DNA of 64,000 bases from Spartinivicinus poritis (GTDB taxonomy: Bacteria > Pseudomonadota > Gammaproteobacteria > Pseudomonadales > Zooshikellaceae). The stretch spans positions 248,001 through 312,000 of the forward strand of contig NZ_JAPMOU010000001.1 in assembly GCF_028858535.1 (NCBI RefSeq). Direction: 5' to 3'. This document shows, in pieces, positions 47,262 to 57,144 of this stretch; positions within the stretch are counted from its first letter, which is position 1; each line of letters opens with the position of its first letter. The notes beneath the pieces were generated by a model that worked only from the letters and a program-made list of their open reading frames with translations, did no database searches and was not told where the DNA came from. Made by a program: the position numbers and the translations under genes.

Positions 47262-47297
47262 GGAGATCGCTATAAATAATAGTTTTTAGCAATCTCC
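47262..47297. terminator. Terminator between convergent pyrI and transglycosylase genes
   Basis: GGAGATCGCTA and TAGCAATCTCC form an 11-bp stem with one mismatch and a 14-nt loop. Flanking A- and T-rich tracts allow action in both directions. Confidence 0.65.
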
Positions 47298-47303
47298 AAA
47301 AAA

Positions 47304-48188
47304 TTAACTCGAACGCATTAACCCGACTATTCGCTTTACATATGCCTTTGTTTCTCGATATGGCGGTACCTTATAACCGTAACGGCGTACCTTACCATAA
47401 CCAGCATTATAAGCCGCTAGCGCTAATGCTACATTGCCATTAATGCCTGGCCGGGTCAGCATTTTCTTTAAATAACGACTGCCACCATGAACATTTTGCT
47501 GAGCATTAAATGGATTATGTACTCCTACTTCTTTGGCTGTGGCAGGCATCAACTGCATTAAGCCTTTCGCCCCAACCCGTGATACTGCTCGTGGATTGTA
47601 GTTTGATTCTGTCTTTACTACAGCATGCACCAGCACAGGGCTCAAGTTATTACGCTTAGCTGCAGTATCTATATATTGCCTTAATGGTAAGCGATATTTT
47701 TTTTCTGCCCGCTGACTGGCTTTAGCCAACCCTGTAGGTAACCGGTAATTACCACCATAGCCTTTATATTTCAGCTGCTTTCCAAGCTGCTTTAAATTCT
47801 GATATCGCCGTTGAGCTTTGTGACCAGAGTTAACTGTTTTTGTTGATGAGCTCCACCTCACGGCTTGCCACTGACCATTAGGTAATTTACAGGTAGTACC
47901 ATAAACTTTTGGTTGTCTATGACCATGATCAACTATCACCGTATAATAATCCCGACAAATTTTGCCCCGATAACGGTGGGTAAGAAAAATGGCCAGATTT
48001 CTTTCTACCCCAGGCTGTCCTTTATCTTCCCAACTGGCTATCTCACCATCCATTAACTGATACTCAAGCAATGCTTGCGTATCATCATAAAGACGCTGTT
48101 CAACTCCCGTTTGTGAAGAAAGCATACAACTTGATACAAATACACAACCAAACAATGTTGGCCAATAGCGAAACCTGCTTTTCATCAT
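47304..48188 (-). CDS. Lytic transglycosylase, Slt-type
   Basis: This 294-aa murein hydrolase cleaves the glycan backbone to form 1,6-anhydro-MurNAc ends. A lipoprotein-type signal peptide ends in FVSSC, suggesting an outer-membrane-anchored enzyme. The C-terminal SLT domain (about 180-290) has the catalytic Glu in VVKTESNYNP, then SRVGAKGLMQLMPATA and ALAAYNAGYGKV. The N-terminal 150 residues are unassigned. Just upstream lies a lipoprotein gene that shares the phrase CRDYxxVxxxRG-like near its end, and the two may form an operon. Confidence 0.88.
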   Translation of the reverse strand: MMKSRFRYWPTLFGCVFVSSCMLSSQTGVEQRLYDDTQALLEYQLMDGEIASWEDKGQPGVERNLAIFLTHRYRGKICRDYYTVIVDHGHRQPKVYGTTCKLPNGQWQAVRWSSSTKTVNSGHKAQRRYQNLKQLGKQLKYKGYGGNYRLPTGLAKASQRAEKKYRLPLRQYIDTAAKRNNLSPVLVHAVVKTESNYNPRAVSRVGAKGLMQLMPATAKEVGVHNPFNAQQNVHGGSRYLKKMLTRPGINGNVALALAAYNAGYGKVRRYGYKVPPYRETKAYVKRIVGLMRSS

Positions 48189-48236
48189 TTTATCAATACT
48201 TCAATTTAAGCCTTTAATTAGACAACAGCCAACTGG

Positions 48237-48683
48237 TTAGTAACATGTCGAACCTCTTTGCCTATGAGCTTTCTTAGCCCCTTTCGGCCTGCTCCAGACT
48301 AAATAATCACGACAAGTAGAGCCATTTTTTGATTGCTTATTCAAAGGTTTGATTGTAAATCGATTACCAGTTCGAGGGTTTGTCCAATGGTACTGTTTTT
48401 TCGAAGGGGTTGATCGCAGCCCCTGATAAGCTCGTTGTTGATCACTACTATCCATATAGGAGCCAACCACGCCACCAATTATACCTCCTACTAAACCACC
48501 ACCAATCAGACAGTTTCTTCGAGCAACTTTACTTTTGTCTTTACAAGCAGCATAACCTAAACCTGCACCAACCCCAGCACCTAGTAGTGACCCCATAAAA
48601 GTATTTGAAGGCTGAAACTCAGCACAGCTACTCAAAAATAACATTATGAGTAAGATAAAACTACGTTTTAAGAAGGCCACCAA
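48237..48683 (-). CDS. Glycine-zipper lipoprotein
   Basis: The 148-aa product has a lipobox (MLFLSSC, Cys at about 20). A glycine-zipper segment follows with two membrane-compatible stretches, LLGAGVGAGLGYAAC and GGGLVGGIIGGVVGSYM. The C-terminal half is basic and polar, with GNRFTIKPLN and CRDYLVW resembling the tail of 17-kDa surface-antigen/OmpA-associated lipoproteins. It precedes the transglycosylase gene by 48 bases on the same strand, suggesting a joint envelope role. A precise function is unknown. Confidence 0.78.
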   Translation of the reverse strand: MVAFLKRSFILLIMLFLSSCAEFQPSNTFMGSLLGAGVGAGLGYAACKDKSKVARRNCLIGGGLVGGIIGGVVGSYMDSSDQQRAYQGLRSTPSKKQYHWTNPRTGNRFTIKPLNKQSKNGSTCRDYLVWSRPKGAKKAHRQRGSTCY

Positions 48684-49433
48684 AACTTCCCTCCCTCAAG
48701 ATATACCAGACACGATTTACTTTTGATGTAGAAAATTAGCAACAATCCCCACAATGGTGGGTGTTAACCTGCTATACCAAAAGTGATTTATAAGCGTAAT
48801 ATCCAGGTGACTGCAATGAAAAACCTTTTATAAAGACTACCTCTCGGTTTTTCATTACATAAATGTGAAATATTTATTTCTTATTTGCATAGAAAGCACA
48901 AGAAACTTGTTAAACATCACTTGGTTTTATTTCTTGATATGTTTATAAACTGTATACCTATACACCTATAAGACATGTATAGAAATAATTCATGCAGGGT
49001 ATATTTGAGCATTTCTTCAATAAGAGCATGCGCCAAAATGGTGTGTATCACTTTAATTTAGTGCAAACCAGCAGAGCAACCTTGTGTAATATGCTGCAAG
49101 ATAAATTCTAGTTGTTTAGCAATCATGCAAACTCAATCCAGTAACACCACACATGAATTGCTTTTTTTAACGCTGGAAATAAGCTAGAAAGCACCACATT
49201 AAAATGTAGATAGCCTAATTGAATGTAAAGTTAATTTATATCAATGAAATATTTATACCGTAGACTAAAGTTGTTCGTGTGATGAACCAGTTTAGCAGTG
49301 ACCTAATAAAAAAAATAAAATTCATGGTCAGCTAAAAAGTTGGCATATATTATGCCTAGCTATGCTAAAGAAGTGTAACTAAATTAGGGAATGCACCTAT
49401 AACAGCATTCTCTTAAAGGGGAAGGAAGCCACC
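48684..49433. other. Long gap upstream of a small unknown gene
   Basis: No gene is visible. At 49342-49356 GGCATA-TAT-TATGCC is an inverted repeat. At about 49389-49412 GAATGC and GCATTC form a hairpin in the probable leader of the next gene. The ribosome binding site AAGGGGAAGGAAG follows. Confidence 0.5.
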
Positions 49434-49715
49434 ATGAGCCACAGTATGACAATTGACCATTTCTACAGCGTAGATAGCTTAGCTTTACAAGAGCTATATG
49501 ACCATTGCGCCGGAACTAACTGGCAAGAACCCCAAAGCCAGCTACAACATACTTTTCAAAAACCAGAGCGATTTAATATCAATATAGATCGCCCTGGCAT
49601 GGCAGATAGAGTTTCTGACCAGCTCGAAGGGCAAAGTGAGCGCTATGATTACTTGAGAGGTGATCCACTAATGGGGGCAATTTTTATTGATAGTATCCAA
49701 CAACTAGCTATTTAA
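49434..49715 (+). CDS. Hypothetical small acidic protein
   Basis: The 93-aa cytoplasmic protein has no signal peptide or membrane segment. It begins MSHSMTIDHFYSVDSLALQ and ends GAIFIDSIQQLAI; the middle is rich in Arg, Asp and Gln. I recognise no family. A purine-rich ribosome binding site (GGGGAAGGAAG), a structured leader and a hairpin terminator just after the stop support a real, individually regulated gene. Confidence 0.7.
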   Translation: MSHSMTIDHFYSVDSLALQELYDHCAGTNWQEPQSQLQHTFQKPERFNINIDRPGMADRVSDQLEGQSERYDYLRGDPLMGAIFIDSIQQLAI

Positions 49716-50030
49716 TCTTAATTATGAAGAGTCTGTTATCAGGCTCTTTATACCTTTACTTAGGAGCACCAAACCACCAACACAAACTACTTATCCAGAA
49801 CACAAAAAATAAGTATTAACCCAAAAATCTATAGTTATTTCACGAAAAATTGTTCAATATCAAACCAATTTTTGTTCTCCATTCGTCGTATATATTTTAA
49901 CAACACTTTTCTAATACAATAGCTAGCGTCCCGTGCGATTTATTGGCATGTTTAAAGTAAATTGTAACCAGTACAATTGATTAGATAGTAATGTTAAGCT
50001 GTATAATTGGTCGATTGTTGCTGGTATTTT
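49716..50030. other. Gap between small gene and livF
   Basis: No gene is visible. It holds the hairpin at 49727-49748; the rest is AT-rich. Confidence 0.5.
49727..49748 (+). terminator. Terminator after small unknown gene
   Basis: AAGAGTCTG and CAGGCTCTT pair over 9 bp (one G-U) with a TTAT loop, 12 bases after the stop codon, followed by a short T-rich stretch. Confidence 0.6.
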
Positions 50031-50732
50031 TTAACCACCCAAGTAAGCTTTAATCACATTATTATTTGTTAATAGTTTGCTGCCTGTGTCTTGTAATACA
50101 ACCCTACCATTTTCCAGCACATACCCTCTGTCAGCCAACCTTAGTGCCTGGTTTGCATTTTGTTCTACTAAAAAAATAGTGACGCCTTCATCCCTTAACC
50201 GCTGGATGATACTAAATATTTGTTGAATAACAATGGGCGCCAAGCCAAGAGATGGCTCATCAAGAAACAAAAGTTTAGGTTGACTCATTAAGGCTCTAGC
50301 AATAGCAAGCATTTGCTGTTCGCCGCCCGACATTGTGCCTCCTCGTTGCTTTTCTCTTTCTTTAAGACGAGGAAAAAGCTGATAAACAAAATGAAGACGC
50401 TCATCAAATACCTTAGGATCGGTAAAAAAACCTCCCATATGAAGATTTTCTTCAACAGTTAAACGAGCAAAAATCCTTCTGCCTTCTGGAACAATTGAAA
50501 TACCTGATCGCATAATTTTAGACGTAGACTGCTGTGTAATATCTTGATTAAGATAATGAATAGAGCCTTCAGATACTCTAGGATCACCACAAATTGACAT
50601 GAGTAATGTAGTTTTACCAGCACCATTGGCACCAATTAATGTAACAATTTCACCTTCTTCAACTTCAATACTTACTTTATCTAATGCTTGAATTTTACCG
50701 TAATGAGCTGAGATACCTTCAACTTTCAGCAT
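50031..50732 (-). CDS. livF: Branched-chain amino acid ABC transporter ATPase LivF
   Basis: This 233-aa cytoplasmic ATPase of the LIV system has Walker A GANGAGKTT, signature MSGGEQQMLAIARALM and Walker B LLFLDEPSLGLAP. The last phrase is typical of LivF rather than LivG. It is the final gene of the leftward livKHMGF operon, 33 bases after livG, and drives uptake of leucine, isoleucine and valine with LivG. Confidence 0.94.
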   Translation of the reverse strand: MLKVEGISAHYGKIQALDKVSIEVEEGEIVTLIGANGAGKTTLLMSICGDPRVSEGSIHYLNQDITQQSTSKIMRSGISIVPEGRRIFARLTVEENLHMGGFFTDPKVFDERLHFVYQLFPRLKEREKQRGGTMSGGEQQMLAIARALMSQPKLLFLDEPSLGLAPIVIQQIFSIIQRLRDEGVTIFLVEQNANQALRLADRGYVLENGRVVLQDTGSKLLTNNNVIKAYLGG

Positions 50733-50765
50733 AAGCCACCTTTACCAGTATTATTGGTAAGCACC

Positions 50766-51521
50766 CTATTCTTCACCCAGATAAGCATTAATAACCTCTC
50801 GATTTGCTTTTATTTCATCAGGTGTGCCTGTTGCTAAATGTTTTCCTTGATTAATTACTATAATTTTATCCGAAATTCCCATTACCAGTTTCATATCATG
50901 TTCAATCAATAAGACCGTTATACCATTTTCATTTCTTAGCATGAGAATTAACTCATCCAATTCTTTTGTTTCTTTGGGATTTAATCCTGCAGCAGGCTCA
51001 TCTAGCATAAGCAATTTGGGATGGGTAACCATACATCGCGCTATTTCCAATCTCCGTTGTTGACCATATGCAAGGTTACCAGCTGGCCTGTTCGCCATTT
51101 TAATTAGTTTTACCTGTTCAAGCCAAAATGCGGCATTATCTAAGGCTATCGCTTCACTTTTTATAAAGCTAGGGGTTTTAAACAAACCTGAAAACAAATT
51201 AGTGTTTAAACTATAATGCTGCGCTACTAATAAGTTTTCTATTGCAGTCATTTCTTTAAATAGTCGCACATGTTGAAAAGTTCTAACCAATCCTTTGCGC
51301 GCTATTTTAAAACCTGGCAAATTATGAATAGGGTTATTTTCAAATAATATCTCTCCAGATGTTGGCTTATAAAAACCAGATAAACAATTAAATACGGTAG
51401 TTTTACCTGCACCATTAGGGCCTATCATAGAAACAATTTGGTGTTTATCAATAGAAAGCTCCACATTATCTACCGCAACCAATCCACCAAAGCACATAGT
51501 TAGATTTTTGGCATTTAACAT
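50766..51521 (-). CDS. livG: Branched-chain amino acid ABC transporter ATPase LivG
   Basis: The 251-aa ATPase has Walker A GPNGAGKTT, AYGQQRRLEIARCM as signature region and Walker B LLMLDEPAAGLNPKET. AAGLNP and the C-terminal VINAYLGEE are typical of LivG. It begins one base after the livM stop, so translation is probably coupled. Confidence 0.94.
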   Translation of the reverse strand: MLNAKNLTMCFGGLVAVDNVELSIDKHQIVSMIGPNGAGKTTVFNCLSGFYKPTSGEILFENNPIHNLPGFKIARKGLVRTFQHVRLFKEMTAIENLLVAQHYSLNTNLFSGLFKTPSFIKSEAIALDNAAFWLEQVKLIKMANRPAGNLAYGQQRRLEIARCMVTHPKLLMLDEPAAGLNPKETKELDELILMLRNENGITVLLIEHDMKLVMGISDKIIVINQGKHLATGTPDEIKANREVINAYLGEE

Positions 51522-51522
51522 T

Positions 51523-52794
51523 TTATAACCTAGCTAGCTCAATTTGTGGCCGTTTCATCGGTAATAAGCCTGAAGGACGCCAAATCATCATAAGCACCAT
51601 TAATAAACCAAATAATAACATTCGATATTCCTGAAACTCTCTTGCTAATTCAGGTAATACAGTCATCACTATTGCAGCTAAAATAACCCCTACTTGAGAG
51701 CCCATTCCTCCCAGTACAACGATAGCCAAGATAATAGCTGACTCGATAAATGTAAAAGACTCAGGACTAATAAAACCCTGCCTAGCGGCAAAAAACGCTC
51801 CTGCAAATCCAGCAAAAGTTGCTCCCATAGTAAATGCAGATAGTTTAATTACAGTTGGATTTAAGCCAAGCGAGCGACAGGCAATTTCATCTTCTCTCAA
51901 AGCCTCCCAGGCTCTACCTAAGGGCATTCTCAATACTCGATTAATAACAAACAGAGTTGCCAATACTAAAATAACAGCCAGGATATATAAAAAAATCACT
52001 TTATAATTACTATCATAAGGAATTCCAAAGAATTCATGAAAAGGAACATTTCCTTCCTCTTTAGCTCGTCGGCCAAACTCAAGCCCAAATAACGTAGGCT
52101 TTGGAATTTGGCCAATGCCATTTGGCCCCCCTGTAAGTGCAGTCCAGTTATTTAGTAGGATTCGAATAATTTCGCCAAACCCTAAGGTCACTATTGCTAA
52201 ATAATCACCTCTTAGCCGTAACACAGGAAATCCTAAAATAAAGCCAAAAAGTGCAGCGAATAAACCTGCAATAGGCAAACTCATCCAAAACGAAAATTGA
52301 TAATAATCAGCCAGCAATGCATAACTATAAGCACCAACAGCATAAAAACCAACGTACCCCAAATCCAGCAGCCCCGCTAGGCCCACGACAATGTTTAAAC
52401 CTAAGCCTAACATGACATAAATTAAGGTAAGTGTTGCTAAGTCAATTGCACTGCGAGTTGCAATAAAAGGCCAAAGTAAAATCAGGCTTAAACCAAACAT
52501 AACTAATAGTTTTTTAGTTGTATCACTTGACCCGATAATTGCAGGTACCTTACTTGGTAATACAGGCAGCTTAGTACCTAGATTTGCCAAAGCAGCTACT
52601 GGCAGCTGCTTTTTAAATAGCTGAAAACAAAATACAATGACTATTGCAGATAAGATCAACAACCACTCAGTTTGACTAGCGCTTACTACTATCAGCTCTG
52701 TTCCTTGCGGAGACAAATCCACACCCAATAATAATACTGTTAAAATAAGCGTTGCAATTGACGCAACCAGGGCATTAAGTAAATTTATGTTCAT
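51523..52794 (-). CDS. livM: Branched-chain amino acid ABC transporter permease LivM
   Basis: This 423-aa inner-membrane permease is of the LivM type, longer than LivH because of an N-terminal extension of about 110 residues with extra membrane helices. Recognisable landmarks are [44 protein letters not shown] and the EAA-like [23 protein letters not shown]. It overlaps livH by four bases (ATGA). Confidence 0.94.
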   Translation of the reverse strand: MNINLLNALVASIATLILTVLLLGVDLSPQGTELIVVSASQTEWLLILSAIVIVFCFQLFKKQLPVAALANLGTKLPVLPSKVPAIIGSSDTTKKLLVMFGLSLILLWPFIATRSAIDLATLTLIYVMLGLGLNIVVGLAGLLDLGYVGFYAVGAYSYALLADYYQFSFWMSLPIAGLFAALFGFILGFPVLRLRGDYLAIVTLGFGEIIRILLNNWTALTGGPNGIGQIPKPTLFGLEFGRRAKEEGNVPFHEFFGIPYDSNYKVIFLYILAVILVLATLFVINRVLRMPLGRAWEALREDEIACRSLGLNPTVIKLSAFTMGATFAGFAGAFFAARQGFISPESFTFIESAIILAIVVLGGMGSQVGVILAAIVMTVLPELAREFQEYRMLLFGLLMVLMMIWRPSGLLPMKRPQIELARL

Positions 52795-53717
52795 ACTTTT
52801 TCAACCTCTGGTTTACCTAATATACCTGTCGGCATAAACAACAAAACTGAAACCAAAAATAAAAAGGCTACAACATCTTTATATTCAGTACTTAAATAAC
52901 CAGCTGTAAATGCCTCTGAAACACCTAATAAAATGCCTCCTAACATAGCACCAGGAATACTACCAATACCGCCTAAAACTGCGGCAGTAAATGCTTTTAA
53001 ACCAGCCATAAAGCCTAGGTAAGGATTAATCACACCATAATACAAACCTAGTAATACACCTGCAATTGACGCCAAAGCAGCTCCAATTACAAAAGTAAGT
53101 GAAATGATTTTATTTGTATCAATACCTAGCAGACTTGTCATTGTTAAGTCTTCTGCACATGCTCGACAGGCCCTTCCCATCCTAGATCGACTTATAAACA
53201 GAGAAAGGACTGACATAGCAACAACAGTCACGACAAAAATAACTAATTGCATGTAGGATAATGTGACATGAAACCCTGTTTCTGGACCAAAACTCCAGCC
53301 ACCTTCAACTAAAGAAGGCATGGCAATATCTCTTGAACCTTGACCTAAACGCACATAATTCTGTAAAAATATTGACATGCCGATTGCAGAAATTAATGGG
53401 ATCAGCCGGTTCCCACCTCTTAATGGCCGATAAGCTATTCGCTCTATACTCCAGCCATAGGTACTGGTAATGATCATACTAATAATAAAGGCAGCTACTA
53501 GTAGTACAACAAGGCTATCCAAACCCAACATCATCAGCCCAGCTAACACAATAAATGTTATATAACTACCTATCATATATACTTCGCCATGGGCAAAGTT
53601 AATCATGCCTATGATTCCGTAAACCATTGTGTAGCCTATTGCGATAAGCGCATAAGTACTACCAATAGTTAGACCATTCAATAACTGCTGAATAAAATAG
53701 TAAACGCTTTCAGACAT
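52791..53717 (-). CDS. livH: Branched-chain amino acid ABC transporter permease LivH
   Basis: The 308-aa inner-membrane permease shows the LivH start [36 protein letters not shown] and the EAA-like [21 protein letters not shown]. It forms the membrane channel with LivM. It follows livK after a 215-base gap that contains a GC-rich hairpin, which could lower expression relative to the binding protein. Confidence 0.94.
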   Translation of the reverse strand: MSESVYYFIQQLLNGLTIGSTYALIAIGYTMVYGIIGMINFAHGEVYMIGSYITFIVLAGLMMLGLDSLVVLLVAAFIISMIITSTYGWSIERIAYRPLRGGNRLIPLISAIGMSIFLQNYVRLGQGSRDIAMPSLVEGGWSFGPETGFHVTLSYMQLVIFVVTVVAMSVLSLFISRSRMGRACRACAEDLTMTSLLGIDTNKIISLTFVIGAALASIAGVLLGLYYGVINPYLGFMAGLKAFTAAVLGGIGSIPGAMLGGILLGVSEAFTAGYLSTEYKDVVAFLFLVSVLLFMPTGILGKPEVEKV

Positions 53718-53891
53718 TATTTAGCCTTTAAGTAGCTAGAAAAGTACCAGCTATAAGGTATTACTCTCTTCTATAGGTAAGAGTTGACGAAAAACAACCC
53801 AAGCGACTTAAGCAAAATATAATTCTCGCTATGAGCACAGATCCAGTCTTTTATTATTTAGCAAATTATTCTGCCTTAAATAAGGTTATAA

Positions 53892-53912
53892 TAAAGGGGG
53901 CCTGCCCCTTTA
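53892..53912 (-). terminator. Intra-operon hairpin between livK and livH
   Basis: AAAGGGG and CCCCTTT form a 7-bp GC-rich stem with a 5-nt loop, about 20 bases after the livK stop codon. On the minus strand it is followed by ATTATAA rather than a long T run, so it may be a partial terminator or an RNA-stabilising 3' end for livK. Confidence 0.6.
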
Positions 53913-53932
53913 TTAGCATTCAAATCTTTTTA

Positions 53933-55102
53933 TTATTTGATAACTGACTTGCTTCCATCAGCATGCCATTTATAAACTACAAAACTAAAATTCTTTAAAT
54001 CTCCATTTTTATCAAAAGCCAAATTACCAGTAGGCGTTTTAAACTGATTGCCACGTAGTGTTTTTGCCACAGCTTCAGGATCAGTTGATTTAGCAATTTT
54101 TATGGAGTCTGCAATGACTTGTACAGCAGAGTAAGCGGTAAATACAAAAGGTCCTGAAGGATCTTCACCTTTATCCTTAAAAGCCTTTACAAGCTTGGCA
54201 TTTTCTGGGGCCTCATCAAAGCTTTTTGGTAAAGTAACCAGTAGTCCTTCTGATGCTTTTCCTGCAATAGCGCTAATATCTTTATTGCCAACGCCTTCTG
54301 GTCCCATAAATTGTACCTTAAGACCTTTTTCTGCAGACTGTCGTAAAATCAGCCCCAACTCTGGATGATAACCACCATAGTAGATAAAGTCGACATTTTC
54401 TTTTTTCAGCTTCGCTATCAGTGCAGAGAAATCTTTATCCCCTGATGTAACCCCTTCAAATAATGCAACAGTAATCTTATGTTTTTCTAAAACATCTTTA
54501 ACTGCAGTTGCTATTCCTTCACCATATTGCTGTTTATCATGAATGATAGCCACTCGCTTGGGCTTAATTTTTTCAGCAATAAATTTTCCAGCAGTCGGCC
54601 CTTGCAAACTGTCCAACCCAATAGTCCTAAACACCAGTTGATAACCACGAGTGGTAATTTCAGGGTTAGTTGATGCTGCAGTAACCATTAATACTCCCTC
54701 ATCTTCATAAATATCGGAAGCAGGTTGTGTTGAATTCGAACATAAGTGTCCTATCACATAACGAATTCCATCGTTTACAATTTTATTTGCAACGGCAACC
54801 GCTTGTTTTGGGTCACAAGCATCGTCATATACTACACCTTCAAGTGTATGGCCATTTACTCCTCCCGTTTTATTGACTTGTTCAATTGCCATTTTGGCCC
54901 CAATGAACTGCATGTCACCATACTGAGCAACAGGACCAGTGACAGGACCAGCTAGTGCTATTTTTATTTTTTCAGCAAAGGCCGTTGTAGACGACAATAA
55001 TGGCACCGTCGCTACCAAAGTAGTAGCCACTATTTTGGTTATTCTTTTTATCATTGTCTGTTTTTTTAGTGTTGTCTGACTAGTAGTCATTATTTTTTTC
55101 AT
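53933..55102 (-). CDS. livK: Branched-chain amino acid ABC transporter substrate-binding protein
   Basis: This 389-aa periplasmic leucine/isoleucine/valine-binding protein has a long N-region and signal peptide (cleavage near residue 43, after STTAFA). The mature protein starts EKIKIALAGPVTGPVAQYGDM, as in LivJ/LivK, and keeps VYDDACDPKQAVAVANKIV and HLCSNSTQPASDIY. The ATG at 55102 has a GAGG upstream; an internal ATG (17th codon) gives a more usual signal length but lacks a ribosome site. It heads the livKHMGF operon. livJ would be an equally fair name. Confidence 0.93.
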   Translation of the reverse strand: MKKIMTTSQTTLKKQTMIKRITKIVATTLVATVPLLSSTTAFAEKIKIALAGPVTGPVAQYGDMQFIGAKMAIEQVNKTGGVNGHTLEGVVYDDACDPKQAVAVANKIVNDGIRYVIGHLCSNSTQPASDIYEDEGVLMVTAASTNPEITTRGYQLVFRTIGLDSLQGPTAGKFIAEKIKPKRVAIIHDKQQYGEGIATAVKDVLEKHKITVALFEGVTSGDKDFSALIAKLKKENVDFIYYGGYHPELGLILRQSAEKGLKVQFMGPEGVGNKDISAIAGKASEGLLVTLPKSFDEAPENAKLVKAFKDKGEDPSGPFVFTAYSAVQVIADSIKIAKSTDPEAVAKTLRGNQFKTPTGNLAFDKNGDLKNFSFVVYKWHADGSKSVIK

Positions 55103-55870
55103 TACCTTGCCTCATGCTTGTCCATGTACAAGCTTTCTTAATATTGATACAGGGCCTTATAAAATAAACTATTTGTAAGCATTATTAGTTATATGCTACA
55201 GGTAGTAACCTCCATATAGTCGATATAGCCCTTCCGCTTTTAGAGCTAGTCGTTTACTACAGTTGCTACTATTTGTTTTGTCGGTAGTTATTTGTCCATA
55301 CCATATCTTCCCCCATTTAACTTTAATTATTTTACGTTTATTCTTTGTTATGTTTATCAGTATATAGGTATTCTTTTTTTAGATTCTACTTATAAAAACT
55401 TATGCTCTATTTATAGTCTATGCAATTTTTGACTTAAAAAATGTGTTCTAGCAACCTGTTCTTATATAATTTTAGACAACAATATGACGCCTAAATAATT
55501 ATTTATTATATCAAACTGATTTTAGTTCTATTCCATAATAGTACTTAAAGTACCTCAAGTATTGTAGGCTTGCAAAGGGTTAAGCACTACGACAAAAGTA
55601 GACAAAAACTTGAGTTGCTAATATAAATGATTCTGTTATTTTTATTTATTGCAATAAAATTTAAATAAATACTTAATAGCGTAGAAAAGGAAACACTTCA
55701 TAACTTCTCTAGCTTATGAAGGTAAGCTTGCACTGCACCTAAAGGAAAATACAAGGAGGGATAAGAGTTTAGTAAGGGCCTCAATTCAATAAATACTTGG
55801 GTGAGCAGGTTTGCCCACCACTAACTAGTTCAGTTTTTACAATATCACCAGAGAGAAGGAGAAAATGCGC
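55103..55870. other. Long AT-rich gap upstream of liv operon
   Basis: No gene is visible. The liv promoter should lie in the left part. Near 55800-55820 GGTGAGC and GCCCACC-like arms form an imperfect hairpin that could end the binding-protein transcript from the right. Confidence 0.45.
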
Positions 55871-56611
55871 TTACTGTAAGAAACGATCTTCAATTTGCTT
55901 GACTACTCCCTCTTGTTCCAACTGTTTATAAGCTTTTTGTAATTTGTCTATAATTTCATCAGGCACTTGTTTATTGACAGCAAGAAAGAGATCTTTTCGT
56001 TGAATCACAAAGACCTTTTTAACTGCAATATTATTTTTTTGCGCCAGTTGTGGTCCCGCCGGATCACTGGTAACCCACAAGTCAATTTTCCCTTGATCCA
56101 GTTTATTTAAAAGACGTATATCTTGCAGTGATGTAACCAAGCTAAACCCTTTGCCTTCTAAAAACTTAGCCTTAGCATCACCTTTATAGCCCCCTACTCG
56201 GAGCTGCTTAGCGTCATCTAGTGTCTTCAACTGAATGGTACTATCTGCTTTTGCAACAAATATCCAATCATTTCGTGTAATTGGCCCTACCCACTTAAAG
56301 TTAGGCTCACGCTCTGGGGTACGAACTGTAGTATAAACGGCATAGCCAGGCTTCGTTTGCGCCTGCTCAAGAACCTTACTCCAAGGAAAGCGTAGTGTAA
56401 AAGTACAGGTTATTTGGGCTCGCTTACACATTTCGCGCAGAATAACTGTCGCTAACCCATCCACCTGCTCCTCTCGTGCGAACTTTTTCCCATTAGTACT
56501 CATATTAAATGGGGGGTTATTTTCTGTGAGCAGGTTTAATTTATAGCTGGCCCCCATTGCTATTGTAGTAACCAAGCTACAACAGATAAGAGTGAATATT
56601 CTGGTGTACAT
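55871..56611 (-). CDS. Family-3 substrate-binding protein (orphan)
   Basis: This 246-aa periplasmic protein has a signal peptide (MYTRIFTLICCSLVTTIAMG) after GAGAGGA. SBP_bac_3 features are KLNLLTENNPPFNMSTNGKK, VDGLATVILREMCKRA, LRFPWSKVLEQAQ and TPEREPNFKWVGPI, then the lobe-2 VGGYKGDAKAKFLE. It differs from the FFPWKRA subgroup but has the equivalent FPWSKVLEQAQ segment. No ABC transporter subunit genes of the matching type are adjacent; livK to the left is a different class. Confidence 0.8.
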   Translation of the reverse strand: MYTRIFTLICCSLVTTIAMGASYKLNLLTENNPPFNMSTNGKKFAREEQVDGLATVILREMCKRAQITCTFTLRFPWSKVLEQAQTKPGYAVYTTVRTPEREPNFKWVGPITRNDWIFVAKADSTIQLKTLDDAKQLRVGGYKGDAKAKFLEGKGFSLVTSLQDIRLLNKLDQGKIDLWVTSDPAGPQLAQKNNIAVKKVFVIQRKDLFLAVNKQVPDEIIDKLQKAYKQLEQEGVVKQIEDRFLQ

Positions 56612-57144
56612 TAATTCCTCTCGAACTACTCAGTTTTTATCTTTCTAGCTGGTGATCACTCTGTCACTTAAATTTGAGCCTCCTATCTCCAGTTGCTGCA
56701 CATTGTCATACATACAGACTGCAGCACTAACCAGCCACCTAGCCCATATTTGGGCAGTTTAATTTATTATACGCCCGTTTTGGTATTTACTTGCAATCAC
56801 TCTCGCAACATAAGACTAACAGCGTACAATTATTGGCCTTACCTGACATCAGGTTAGCCAAGTTCATATGGACTAGCCAGTGCTATCAGTAGTTTCATCA
56901 ACTGTATAGTCTTGACTACAACTCAGCTGATGAATAGCACCACACTAATTCAAACAAACGTTTTAACTGTGTTAGTATATCACAGGGCTCGCCATTGGGG
57001 CTGCTCATCAAACTTATGAAGATATGCAGAAGTAGAAAGACATCTTTAACTTATTTACCAGGTAAGTTGTTGAAGTAAGAGTAACCCATCGGCATGTGTT
57101 GCTTAATGACTAAACTGCAAGGTCAGTAAAATTTAGGAGAAAGT
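56612..57144. other. Divergent gap
   Basis: No gene is visible between the binding protein and the reductase gene. I see no clear operator; AGGAG stands before the reductase start. Confidence 0.45.
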
